Assembly: GCA_035762565.1 (NCBI GenBank)
Contig: DASTOJ010000155.1
Span: 1-58,001 of the forward strand
DNA length: 58,001 bases
Direction of reading: 5' to 3'
Source: AR5 sp035762565
GTDB taxonomy: Bacteria; Methylomirabilota; Methylomirabilia; Rokubacteriales; CSP1-6
In this document: positions 41,836 to 50,130 of the stretch, piece after piece
Position numbering within the stretch: the stretch's first letter is position 1
How the letters are laid out: every line of letters starts with the position of its first letter
The notes under the pieces: generated by a model
What the model was told of the DNA's origin: nothing
Databases searched by the model: none
Seen by the model: the letters and a program-made list of their open reading frames with translations, nothing else
Program-made: the position numbers and the translations under genes

Positions 41836-42965
41836 TGGACGATCGTCCCCTGCGCGTGCTCCACCTCGCCGCCAACCGGTGGTGGACCGGGAGCGCCGAT
41901 CCCATCATCCGGCTGGTCGGTGGGCTGCGCGCCCGCGGCCATCACGTGCTGCTCGGCATCACGCCCGGCGACCGCTTCGAGGCCAAGGCGCGCGAGGCCG
42001 GACTGCCGTTGCTCGAGGGGCTGAGCCTGCGCGTGCGGGCGGCGCCGCTGGACCTGGCGCGGGACACGCGCCGGCTCCGCGCCCTGGTCGCCGCCGAGGC
42101 CATCGACATCGTGCACGCGCATCACTCACACGACCACTGGCTGGCGCTGGCGACCCGGCCCCGGCGCCTCGACGGCCAGCGCCCCCGGCTGGTGCGGACG
42201 TTCCACAACGCGCGCTCGGTGAAGGCCTCGCTGCCGGCGCGCCAGCTCTACCGGCGGACGGCCGCGGTCTTCGCGGTCTCGCGCCAGATCGAGAGCCGCT
42301 GCCGCGGGGTCGGCATCCCCGCCGAGCGCGTCAGCTGGATCCCCGGCGCCGCGGACGTGTCGCGCTTCGGCGGCGCCGCCGACGGCGGAGCGATCCGCGA
42401 GGAGTTCAAGCTCGGCCGCGCCCCGGTCGTGGTCTCCGTGGCCCGGTTCGCGGCCAACCGCGGCCACGAGCTGCTGCTGGACGGCTTCGAGCGGCTACTG
42501 GCGCGCCTGCCCGAGGCCCGGCTGCTGCTGGTGGGCAAGGGCGAGCGCCGCACTCGGCTCGAGCAGCTCGTGGCCGAGAAGGGCCTCGGCCACCGCGTCG
42601 TCTTCACGGGGTATCGCGACCACGACCTGCCCGAGGTGCTGGCCGCGGCCGACTGCTTCGCCCTCATGGCCGCCGGCTCCGACGAGTCGTGCCGGGCCGC
42701 GCTCGAGGCGATGGCGGCCGGATGTCCGGTGGTGGCCCGCCGCGTCGGCGCGCTGCCGGAGACGGTCGTGGACGGCGAGACCGGGCTGCTGCTCGGCGAC
42801 GCCAGCCCCGAGCCGCTCGCGGCGGCGCTCGCGACGATCCTGGCCGATCCCGCCCGGGCCCGCGCGATGGGCCGCGCCGGGCTCCGCCGCGTCACGCTGG
42901 AGTTCAGTCCCGAGCGCTCGGTGGCGATCGTCGAGGACGTCTACCGCCGCATCGTCGGCCCGTGA
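41832..42965 (+). CDS. GT4 family glycosyltransferase (first of four)
   Basis: A 377-residue GT-B glycosyltransferase, cytoplasmic face of the membrane. The N-domain has VLHLAANRWWTGSADPIIRL and IDIVHAHHSHDHWLAL; the C-domain has VVVSVARFAANRGHELLLDG and the nucleotide-sugar segment ESCRAALEAMAAGCPVVARR. Sugar and acceptor are not predictable, but the place between waaF and the heptose genes makes LPS core or O-chain synthesis likely. Coupled to waaF by a 4-nt overlap. Confidence 0.85.
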   Translation: MMDDRPLRVLHLAANRWWTGSADPIIRLVGGLRARGHHVLLGITPGDRFEAKAREAGLPLLEGLSLRVRAAPLDLARDTRRLRALVAAEAIDIVHAHHSHDHWLALATRPRRLDGQRPRLVRTFHNARSVKASLPARQLYRRTAAVFAVSRQIESRCRGVGIPAERVSWIPGAADVSRFGGAADGGAIREEFKLGRAPVVVSVARFAANRGHELLLDGFERLLARLPEARLLLVGKGERRTRLEQLVAEKGLGHRVVFTGYRDHDLPEVLAAADCFALMAAGSDESCRAALEAMAAGCPVVARRVGALPETVVDGETGLLLGDASPEPLAAALATILADPARARAMGRAGLRRVTLEFSPERSVAIVEDVYRRIVGP

Positions 42966-44074
42966 GGATCCTGCAGCTCGTGTCCTGCCGGGGCTGGTCC
43001 TCGGACGCGTACTGGGCGGCGCGCGCCACCCGCGAGCTGGAGCGTCGCGGGCACGCGGTCACGCTCGGCTGCCGGCAGGGAACGGAGCGCGCGGTCATCG
43101 ACCGCGCCCGCGCGGAGGGCATCGCGCGCGTCGAGACGTTCAGGTTCGCCGGCGGCCTGCGCCCGGCCGCCGACCTCGCCGACCTGCGGCGGCTGCGCGC
43201 GGCCGTCGCCGCTGCCGACGTCGTCCACGTCCACCGCGGCAAGGAGCACTGGCTGGCGGCGGCGGCGGCCCGGCTGGCGGGGGGCCGGCCGATCGTGCGC
43301 ACCCGCCACATCGCCCAGCCGGTACGGCCGCACGCCGGCAACCGCTGGCTCTACGGCCGCGCCACCGCGCTCGTCGTGGCGGTGACCGAGGCAATCCGCG
43401 GACAGTGCCTGGCGGCGGGCCTGCTGGGACCGGACCGGATCGTCACGCTGGCCGGCGGGGCCGACGCCGAGGCGTACCAGCCGCGCCCGGGCGATCCGGC
43501 CGTGCGGCGCGCACTCGGCGGGGAGGACGGCCGTCCGCTGGTCGGCCTCGTCGCGGGACTGCGTGTGATGAAAGGGCATCGCCTGGTGATCGAGGCCGCC
43601 GGGCGCCTGGCCCGCGAGGGCGTGCGCCCACGCATCGTGTTCGTCGGCCGCGGCGCCATGGAGGGCGCGCTGCGCCAGGCGGTCACGCGGGCGGGCCTCG
43701 ACGGGCAGCTGACGATCGCGGGCTTCGCGCCGGACCTGCCGGCGGTGATGGCGGCGCTCGACCTGGCGCTCTACGTGCCGCTCGAGTCGGACGGCATGTC
43801 GCGCGTCGTCTTCGAGTATCTCGCCGCCGGGCGCCCGCTGGTGGCGGCGCGGGTCGGCGTGGTGCCGGAGGTGCTGGTCGACGGCGAGCACGCCGTCCTG
43901 GTCCCGGCGGGGGACGCCGGGGCGCTCGCCGCCGCGCTCGCCGCGCTGCTCGACGATCCGGCGCGGCGGGCCCGGCTGGGCGAGGCCGGCCGCCGGCTCG
44001 TCGTGGAGCGCTTCTCGGGCGCGCGGCTGGCCGCCGCGCTCGAGACACACTACGCCCGCCTGGCCACCGCGTGA
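42962..44074 (+). CDS. GT4 family glycosyltransferase (second of four)
   Basis: A 370-residue GT-B enzyme from GTG. ILQLVSCRGWSSDAYWAARA at the N-terminus and ADVVHVHRGKEHWLAAA show it is a paralogue of the gene before it (both have a VH-x-H...HWLA pattern). The C-domain has LVGLVAGLRVMKGHRLVIEA and SDGMSRVVFEYLAAGRPLVA. Probably a core sugar transferase; the substrate is not predictable. The paralogy suggests tandem duplication followed by divergence. Confidence 0.85.
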   Translation: MRILQLVSCRGWSSDAYWAARATRELERRGHAVTLGCRQGTERAVIDRARAEGIARVETFRFAGGLRPAADLADLRRLRAAVAAADVVHVHRGKEHWLAAAAARLAGGRPIVRTRHIAQPVRPHAGNRWLYGRATALVVAVTEAIRGQCLAAGLLGPDRIVTLAGGADAEAYQPRPGDPAVRRALGGEDGRPLVGLVAGLRVMKGHRLVIEAAGRLAREGVRPRIVFVGRGAMEGALRQAVTRAGLDGQLTIAGFAPDLPAVMAALDLALYVPLESDGMSRVVFEYLAAGRPLVAARVGVVPEVLVDGEHAVLVPAGDAGALAAALAALLDDPARRARLGEAGRRLVVERFSGARLAAALETHYARLATA

Positions 44075-45201
44075 AGATCTCGATCCTGAGCTTCGACCTG
44101 TCGGACAACGCGACGGGCCGCGCCGACCTGCTCGCGCGACTGCTGGCGCCGCGCTGGGCGGTCGAGGTCGTCGGCCCGCGCTTCGGCGAGCGCGTCTGGC
44201 GGCCGGTGCGCGACGGCGCGGTGTCGTACCGCGAGCTGCCCGTGGACGGCGCCCGGCGCTACCCGCGGTTCGCCGCGCTGTGGGCGGAGCTCGCGGCGCG
44301 CGCCGACGGCGACGTGCTCTACGCCTCCAAGCCGCGGGCGACGAGCTACGGCGCGGCCCTGGTGGCGCGCCGGCGGCGGCGGCGCCCGCTGTTGCTCGAC
44401 ATCGACGACTGGGAGGTCGGCTTCTTCCGGCGCTCGGGGGCGTGGGGCACGCTCGGCCGCAGCCTCAACCTCGCCAACCCCAACGGACTGCCGTGGACGT
44501 GGCTGATGGAGCGGCTGGTCGGCCGCGCCGACGCGGTCACCGTGGCCTCGCGCTTCCTCGAGCGCCGCTTCGGCGGCACGCTCGTCCCCCACGTGCGCGA
44601 CACCGAGGCGTGGGACCCGGCCCGCTACGACCGCGCGGAGGCGCGCGCCCGGCTCGGCCTGGGCCGCGAGCGCGTCGTGATGTTCCTGGGCACGCCGCGC
44701 GCCCACAAGGGAGTCGACGACCTGGTAGAGGCGGTCGGCGGCATGGGCGGCGACGTCCGGCTCGTGCTCGTCGGCGCCGGCGGCGGGGAGGCGAGCCGCC
44801 GCTGGGCGGGACAGCCGTGGGTGCGGCTCGTCGGCGAGATCCCCTTCGACGACGTGCCACGCTATCTCATCGCTGCCGATGTCGTGGCGGTGCCGCAACG
44901 GGCCACCAGCGACACCGTCGGCCAGGTGCCGGCCAAGGTCTTCGACGCGATGGCCATGGCCCGCCCGATCGTCTCGACGGCGGTGTCGATGCTCCCCGAG
45001 ATCCTCGACGGCTGCGGCGTGCTCGTGCCGCCGGGCGACGTCGTGGCGCTGGCGGCCGCCCTCAAGCGGCTCCTCGACGACGCTTCCGGCGCCGCCGAGC
45101 TGGGCCGGCGCGCGCGAGAGCGCTGCCGCGCGCAGTACAGCTTCGCGGCGGCGCGCGCGGCGCTGTTCCCGCTCGTCGAGCGTGCGGTGGCGGGGCGATG
45201 A
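44071..45201 (+). CDS. GT4 family glycosyltransferase (third of four)
   Basis: A 376-residue GT-B enzyme from GTG. Unlike its neighbours it has LLLDIDDWEVGFFRRSGAW after the N-domain and a long linker to VVMFLGTPRAHKGVDDLVEA. The C-terminal part has TVGQVPAKVFDAMAMARPIV in the nucleotide-binding region. It resembles family 4 enzymes with the DIDDW segment seen in polysaccharide clusters. The sugar is unknown. Confidence 0.82.
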   Translation: MKISILSFDLSDNATGRADLLARLLAPRWAVEVVGPRFGERVWRPVRDGAVSYRELPVDGARRYPRFAALWAELAARADGDVLYASKPRATSYGAALVARRRRRRPLLLDIDDWEVGFFRRSGAWGTLGRSLNLANPNGLPWTWLMERLVGRADAVTVASRFLERRFGGTLVPHVRDTEAWDPARYDRAEARARLGLGRERVVMFLGTPRAHKGVDDLVEAVGGMGGDVRLVLVGAGGGEASRRWAGQPWVRLVGEIPFDDVPRYLIAADVVAVPQRATSDTVGQVPAKVFDAMAMARPIVSTAVSMLPEILDGCGVLVPPGDVVALAAALKRLLDDASGAAELGRRARERCRAQYSFAAARAALFPLVERAVAGR

Positions 45202-46319
45202 GGCTGCTCGTCGTCTCCCGGCCGTTCGTCTTCCACGGCGGGGTCGAGCGGGCGACGGCCGGCTTCCTCGAGGCGCTGGTGGCTCACGGCCACGACGTCC
45301 ACCTGCTGAGCCCGCCCGGCCAGCAGCCGCTGCCCGGCGTCACGCTGCGCACGCTGGCCTTGCCGCCGGTGCCGGCCGCCGCCCGCGTCCTCGTCCTGCC
45401 GCTGGCCGTGCGGCTGGCCGTGCGCCGGCGCCGCTGGGACGCCGTGCAGAGTCACGAGCGCACGCTGGGCCAGGACGTGTATCGAGCCGGGGAGGGCTGC
45501 CACCGCGCGTACCTCGACGCGCTGGCGCCGCCGATCCGCCGCCGTGCCGCCTATCACCGGCTGCTGCTCGCGCTCGAGCGCCGCGTGTTCGCGACCACGC
45601 CCGAGATCGTCGCCATCTCGCGGCTGGGCGCGCGGGAGATCGCGCGGCTCTACGGCGTGCCGGAGGCGCGGCTGACGGTGGTCTACAACGGCGTGGACCT
45701 CGACCGCTTCCACCCCGACAACCGGGCCCGCCACCGCGCCGCCGCCCGGGCCGAGGCGGGCGTCCCCGCCGGCGCCTGGGCGGCGCTCTTCGCCGGCAGC
45801 GGCTTCGAGCGCAAGGGGCTCGACACCGCCATCGAAGCGCTGGCGGCGCTGGAGGACCGCGCCGGCCGCCTCCTGGTGCTGGGCAAGGGCCGGCCCGGGC
45901 CGTACCGTGACCTGGCCGCGCGCCTGGGGCTCGCCGACCGCGTCGTCTGGCTCGGGGCCCGCCCGGACATCGAGCGCTGGTATGCGGCGGCCGACGTCCT
46001 GGTCCTGCCCACGCGCTACGAGCCCTTCGGTAACGTGCACCTCGAGGCACTGGCCTCGGGGCTGCCGGTGGTGACCACGACGGCGGCCGGCGGCGCCGAG
46101 GTGATCGGGCCCGAGAGCGGCGCGGTCGTGGGACCCGGCGATGCCCGGGCGCTGGCCGACGCGCTGGTGCAGCTGCGGGGCGGCGATCCCGGGCGCCTGG
46201 CGGCCGCCGCCCGGGCGGACGCCGAGCCGTTCACGCATGCCCGACAGGTGGCCGACTTCGAGCGGATCTACCGGCGATTGCCCGCGGCCCGCCCGGCTTT
46301 TACCTTGAGAAATCGCTAG
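45198..46319 (+). CDS. GT4 glycosyltransferase, WaaG-like (fourth of four)
   Basis: A 373-residue GT-B enzyme from ATG. LLVVSRPFVFHGGVERATAG, SHERTLGQDVYRAGEGCHR and VVYNGVDLDRFHPDNR are characteristic of the WaaG/RfaG group of core glucosyltransferases, and RYEPFGNVHLEALASGLPVV contains the E-x7-E motif. The first core hexose on heptose II is the likely acceptor chemistry, by family only. Its last codons contain the promoter of the next operon. Confidence 0.85.
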   Translation: MRLLVVSRPFVFHGGVERATAGFLEALVAHGHDVHLLSPPGQQPLPGVTLRTLALPPVPAAARVLVLPLAVRLAVRRRRWDAVQSHERTLGQDVYRAGEGCHRAYLDALAPPIRRRAAYHRLLLALERRVFATTPEIVAISRLGAREIARLYGVPEARLTVVYNGVDLDRFHPDNRARHRAAARAEAGVPAGAWAALFAGSGFERKGLDTAIEALAALEDRAGRLLVLGKGRPGPYRDLAARLGLADRVVWLGARPDIERWYAAADVLVLPTRYEPFGNVHLEALASGLPVVTTTAAGGAEVIGPESGAVVGPGDARALADALVQLRGGDPGRLAAAARADAEPFTHARQVADFERIYRRLPAARPAFTLRNR

Positions 46320-46334
46320 CATCGAGCTTACACT
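46305..46334 (+). promoter_or_regulatory. internal promoter of the gmhB-rfaE unit, leaderless
   Basis: TTGAGA (46305-46310), an 18-nt spacer and TACACT (46329-46334). The -35 matches consensus at 5 of 6 positions. The -10 ends 6 nt before the GTG of gmhB, so the mRNA would start at or next to the start codon. It lies partly inside the end of the preceding glycosyltransferase gene. Confidence 0.55.
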
Positions 46335-46340
46335 TCGCTC

Positions 46341-46925
46341 GTGGCTTCACGCCCCGCCCTCTTCATCGACCGCGACGGGACGCTGACCGAGGAGGTGGGC
46401 TACGTCAACCATCCCTCGCGCCTGAGACTGCTGCCGCGCTCGGCGGAGGCGATCCGCCGGCTGAACGCCGCCGGGATGGCCGCGGTGGTGGTCACCAACC
46501 AGGCGGGGATCGCGCGGGGTTACTTCTCGGAGGACGTCCTGCGCGCGGTCAACGGCCAGCTCACCGCCGAGCTGGAGCGCACGGGCGCGCGGCTCGACGG
46601 CGTGTACGTCTGCACGCATCACCCGAGCGAGGGCCAGCCGCCGTTCAGGGCGCAGTGCGAGTGCCGCAAGCCAAAGCCGGGTCTGCTGCTGCGCGCCGCC
46701 GCCGAGCTGGGGCTCGACCTCGGCCGTTCCACGATGGTCGGCGACAAGCCGAGCGATCTCGTCCCGGGCCGCGCCGTCGGCGCCGCGGCCGTGCTCGTGC
46801 TCACGGGCTACGGCCGGGGCGAGTGGGAGTACCGCCGCCAGCGCTTCGAGGTCGAGCCCGATCACGTCGCCGCCGACCTGCTCGAGGCCGTCGAGTGGGC
46901 GCTGGCCCGGCAGGCCGCCTCGTGA
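46341..46925 (+). CDS. gmhB: D-glycero-beta-D-manno-heptose-1,7-bisphosphate 7-phosphatase
   Basis: A 194-residue HAD phosphatase for heptose supply. The nucleophile motif is FIDRDGTL (D10, D12), VVVTNQAGIARGYF and the zinc loop (CTHHPSEG...CECRKPKPG) are conserved, and MVGDKPSDLVPG carries the last Asp. Start at GTG; there is no ATG before the conserved domain. No Shine-Dalgarno is visible. The stop overlaps rfaE1. Confidence 0.95.
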   Translation: MASRPALFIDRDGTLTEEVGYVNHPSRLRLLPRSAEAIRRLNAAGMAAVVVTNQAGIARGYFSEDVLRAVNGQLTAELERTGARLDGVYVCTHHPSEGQPPFRAQCECRKPKPGLLLRAAAELGLDLGRSTMVGDKPSDLVPGRAVGAAAVLVLTGYGRGEWEYRRQRFEVEPDHVAADLLEAVEWALARQAAS

Positions 46926-47920
46926 ACGACAGCCGGCGGCGGCTGGCCCGGGCGGTCGAGGCGTTCCGCGACCGGACCGTCGTCGTCGTCGGCGACCTCA
47001 TCGCCGACGAGTACCTGTTCGGCAAGCCCGCGCGCATCTCGCGCGAGGCCCCGGTGCTGATCCTGCGCTTCACCGAGCGCGAGCTCCGGCTCGGCGGCGC
47101 GGCCAACGCCACCCACAACGTCCACGCGCTCGGCGCCCGCGTGGTGCCGATCGGCATCGTCGGCCGCGACCCGGCCGGCGACGAGCTGCTGGCGCTCATC
47201 CGCGCCGCCGGCATTCCGACCGACGGCATCGTGACCGAGAACGGGCGGGTCACGCCGATGAAGACCCGGATCATGGCCGGCGGCTACCAGGCCACGCGCC
47301 AGCAGGTCGTCCGGCTCGACCGGGAGCCCGCGGCCGAGCCGCAGACGATCACCGAGGACGCGCTGGTGGCGCGGCTGGCGGCGCTGGCCGAGCGGGCCGA
47401 CGCCATCCTGGTCTCCGATTACGGCTACGGCGCGGTCACCCCGCGGGTGTTCGAGCGGATCCGGGCGATCGCGCGCCGCACCGGCGCCGTGGTGAGCGTC
47501 GACAGCCGTTACCAGCTGCCACGCTTCGTGGGGGTGACCGCCGCCACGCCCAACGAGGCGGAGCTGGAGCAGCTGACCGGCGCCACGGTCGACGACGAGC
47601 GCGGCGTCGACAAGGCCGGGCGCCAGCTCCTGGAGCGGCTCGACGCGCGCATGCTGCTCGTCACGCGGGGCAGCCGCGGCCTGGCGCTGCTCGAGCGGGA
47701 CGGCGGCAGCAGCTTCATCCCCATCCACGGCACCGACGAGATCGCCGACGTCACGGGCGCGGGCGACACGGTGATCTCGACCTTCACCGTGGCGCTCGCC
47801 AGCGGTGCCGCGCCCCTCGACGCCGCCACGCTGGCCAACATGGCCGGCGGCGTCGTGGTGATGAAGCGCGGCACCGCCACCGTGTCGCCGGACGAGCTCG
47901 AACAGGCCGTCCGCGCGTGA
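46922..47920 (+). CDS. rfaE1: D-glycero-beta-D-manno-heptose-7-phosphate kinase (HldE domain 1)
   Basis: A 332-residue PfkB-family sugar kinase that phosphorylates heptose 7-phosphate. VVVVGDLIADEYLFG, LGGAANATHNVHALGA and the anion-hole DVTGAGDTVISTFTVAL are typical. In E. coli this domain is fused to the nucleotidyltransferase; here the two are separate genes with a 4-nt overlap. GTG start. Confidence 0.94.
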   Translation: MNDSRRRLARAVEAFRDRTVVVVGDLIADEYLFGKPARISREAPVLILRFTERELRLGGAANATHNVHALGARVVPIGIVGRDPAGDELLALIRAAGIPTDGIVTENGRVTPMKTRIMAGGYQATRQQVVRLDREPAAEPQTITEDALVARLAALAERADAILVSDYGYGAVTPRVFERIRAIARRTGAVVSVDSRYQLPRFVGVTAATPNEAELEQLTGATVDDERGVDKAGRQLLERLDARMLLVTRGSRGLALLERDGGSSFIPIHGTDEIADVTGAGDTVISTFTVALASGAAPLDAATLANMAGGVVVMKRGTATVSPDELEQAVRA

Positions 47921-48387
47921 CGCCCGAGGAGGCCGGCGCGCTGGCCGCGCGGTTCCGGGCCGAGGGCCAGCGGGTCGTTCTCGCCAACGGCTGCTTCGAC
48001 CTGCTGCACGTCGGCCACGTCCGCTACCTCACCGCCGCCCGCGCCCTCGGCGACGTCCTGTTCGTGGGCCTGAACTCCGACGCCGCCGTGGGGCGGCTGA
48101 AGGGGCCGGGGCGTCCCCTGATGCCGGCCGCCGAGCGCGCCGAGCTGGTGGGAGCGCTGCGCGCCGTCGATCACGTGGTGGTCTTCGACGAGGACACCGC
48201 CGAGCGCCTGGTGGCGCTCGTCCGGCCCCACGTCCAGGCCAAGGGCACCGACTACACCGAGGCGTCGGTGCCGGAGGCGGCGGCGGTGCGCGCGGCGGGC
48301 GGCCGCGTGGCGATCGTCGGCGATCCCAAGGACCACGCGACCCGGGACCTCATCAGCCATATCAGGGAGCGCTTCGGTGGCCGCTGA
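47917..48387 (+). CDS. rfaE2: D-glycero-beta-D-manno-heptose 1-phosphate adenylyltransferase (HldE domain 2)
   Basis: A 156-residue nucleotidyltransferase that makes ADP-heptose. LANGCFDLLHVGHVRYLTAA holds the HxGH motif; VGLNSDAAVGRLKGPGRPL and KGTDYTEASVPE are family segments. It completes the split HldE. gmhA and hldD are not in the window. It overlaps the following heptosyltransferase by 11 nt. Confidence 0.94.
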   Translation: MTPEEAGALAARFRAEGQRVVLANGCFDLLHVGHVRYLTAARALGDVLFVGLNSDAAVGRLKGPGRPLMPAAERAELVGALRAVDHVVVFDEDTAERLVALVRPHVQAKGTDYTEASVPEAAAVRAAGGRVAIVGDPKDHATRDLISHIRERFGGR

Positions 48388-49387
48388 CGGGCCCCGGATC
48401 GCCCTCGTCAAGCTCTCGTCGCTGGGCGACGTCATTCACGCGCTGCCGGTGGCGGCCAGCCTGCGCGCGGCGCGGCCCGCCGCGCGGCTGACGTGGATCG
48501 TCGAGCGCCGGGAGGCGGCGGTGCTGCGCGATCATCCGGCGCTCGACGAGATCGTCGTCGCCGACACCCGGGGCTGGCGGCGAGCGCGCCGCCCGGCCGC
48601 CGTGCGCGTGGCCCTGGGCCAGGCGCTGGCCCTGCGCCGGCGGCTGGCCGCCACCCGCTTCGACGTCGCCCTCGACCTGCAGGGCCTCGTCAAGAGCGGC
48701 GTCATCGCGGCCGCCACCCGGGCGCCACTGCGCATCGGCTTCGCTGCCGGCGTGGGGCGCGAGCCGCTGAGCGCGCTCTTCACCAACCGGCGCGTGGTGC
48801 CGCCGCCGGCGGCGCGTCACGTGGTCGAGCAGTACCTGGCGCTGCTGGAGCCGCTCGGGGTCGTGGAGCGGCGGCTCGAGTTCCGGCTGCCGGTGACGCC
48901 GGCGGCCGAGACGGCCATCGACGAGTGGCTGGCGGCGGCCGACCTCAAGCCTCACGGCCGCCTCGTCCTGCTCAATCCCGGCGCCGGCCGGCCCGACAAG
49001 CGGTGGCCGCCGGAGCACTTCGCCGCGCTGGCCCGGGGCCTGGTGCGGGACGCCGACGCCCGCGTCGTGGTGACGTGGGGCCCGGGCGAGGACGGCATCG
49101 CCCGCGCGATCGCGGCCGCCGCGCCGGTGACGCTGGCGCCGCCGACGGATCTGCAGGCACTGCCGGCGCTGCTGCGCCGCGCCAGCGTGGTCGTGGCCGC
49201 GGACACGGGACCGCTGCACCTGGCGGCCGCCGCCGGCACGCCGTGCGTCGGCCTCTACGGACCCACCTCGGCCGTGCGCAACGGCCCCTACGGGACCGGC
49301 CACCGCGCGCTCGCCAGCCCCGACGGCACCATGGCGGCGCTGGCGCCGCCGGCGGTGCTGGCGGCGGTGGTGGAGGCGCTCGGATGA
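48377..49387 (+). CDS. heptosyltransferase (WaaC-like, GT9)
   Basis: A 336-residue GT9 enzyme. IALVKLSSLGDVIHALPVAA at the start, DLQGLVKSG, LLNPGAGRPDKRWPPEHFAAL and VAADTGPLHLAAAAGTPCVG match heptosyltransferase I (WaaC), which adds the first heptose to Kdo. The KLSSLGDVIHALP start is closer to WaaC than to WaaF. GTG start with AGGGAG upstream inside rfaE2. Confidence 0.88.
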   Translation: MAADGPRIALVKLSSLGDVIHALPVAASLRAARPAARLTWIVERREAAVLRDHPALDEIVVADTRGWRRARRPAAVRVALGQALALRRRLAATRFDVALDLQGLVKSGVIAAATRAPLRIGFAAGVGREPLSALFTNRRVVPPPAARHVVEQYLALLEPLGVVERRLEFRLPVTPAAETAIDEWLAAADLKPHGRLVLLNPGAGRPDKRWPPEHFAALARGLVRDADARVVVTWGPGEDGIARAIAAAAPVTLAPPTDLQALPALLRRASVVVAADTGPLHLAAAAGTPCVGLYGPTSAVRNGPYGTGHRALASPDGTMAALAPPAVLAAVVEALG

Positions 49388-50130
49388 GGCTGTCCGTGGT
49401 CGTCGTGACCCTGAACGAGGAGGACCACATCCGGGCGTGCCTGGGCTCCGTGGCGTGGGCGGACGAGCTGATCGTCGTCGACGCCGAGTCGCGCGACAAG
49501 ACGGCCGCCATCGCCGGCGAGCTGACCGACCACGTGTTCGTCCGCCCTTGGCCCGGCTTCGCGGCCCAGAAGAACTTCGGCCTCGAGCAGGCGCGCGGCG
49601 ACTGGATCCTGTCGCTCGACGCCGACGAGACCGTCTCGCCGGCGCTGCGGGAGGAGATCACCGCGGTCGTCGAGGCCGGCGGCCCCCACGCCGGCTACGC
49701 GATCCCGCGGCGCAACGTCTTCTGGGGCCGCTGGGTCCGCCACGGTGGCCTCTATCCCGACCGGCAGGTGCGGCTGTTCCGGCGCGGCCGGGGACGGTTC
49801 GTCGAGCGGAGCGTCCACGAGTCGGTGCGGGTGGACGGCGGCGTCGGGCGGCTCGTGGGCCATCTCGAGCACCGCTCCTATCGCGACGTCGCCGACTTCC
49901 TGGAGCGGGCCGACCGCTACTCCACGCTGGCGGCCGAGGAATGGCTGGCCTCCGGCCGCGCCGTGCGCCCGCTGCTCGATCTCGTCGGGCGGCCGGTCGG
50001 CCGCTTCCTCGGCATGTACGTGGCGCGGGGCGGGTTCCTGGACGGCTGGAGGGGATTCCTTCTGGCCGTGCTCTACGGCTACTATGTGCTGCTGCGGTCG
50101 GCCAAGGCCTGGGAGAGGATGAAGCGCTGA
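49384..50130 (+). CDS. GT2 glycosyltransferase, WaaE/KdtX-like
   Basis: A 248-residue GT-A enzyme. LSVVVVTLNEEDHIRACLGS, WADELIVVDAESRDKTAAI and the metal motif LSLDADETV are followed by WVRHGGLYPDRQVRLFRRG, a hallmark of the WaaE/KdtX group that glucosylates heptose I. The C-terminal third is hydrophobic (FLDGWRGFLLAVLYGYYVLL), suggesting membrane attachment. ATG coupled to the previous gene; trpS starts at its last base. Confidence 0.88.
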   Translation: MRLSVVVVTLNEEDHIRACLGSVAWADELIVVDAESRDKTAAIAGELTDHVFVRPWPGFAAQKNFGLEQARGDWILSLDADETVSPALREEITAVVEAGGPHAGYAIPRRNVFWGRWVRHGGLYPDRQVRLFRRGRGRFVERSVHESVRVDGGVGRLVGHLEHRSYRDVADFLERADRYSTLAAEEWLASGRAVRPLLDLVGRPVGRFLGMYVARGGFLDGWRGFLLAVLYGYYVLLRSAKAWERMKR

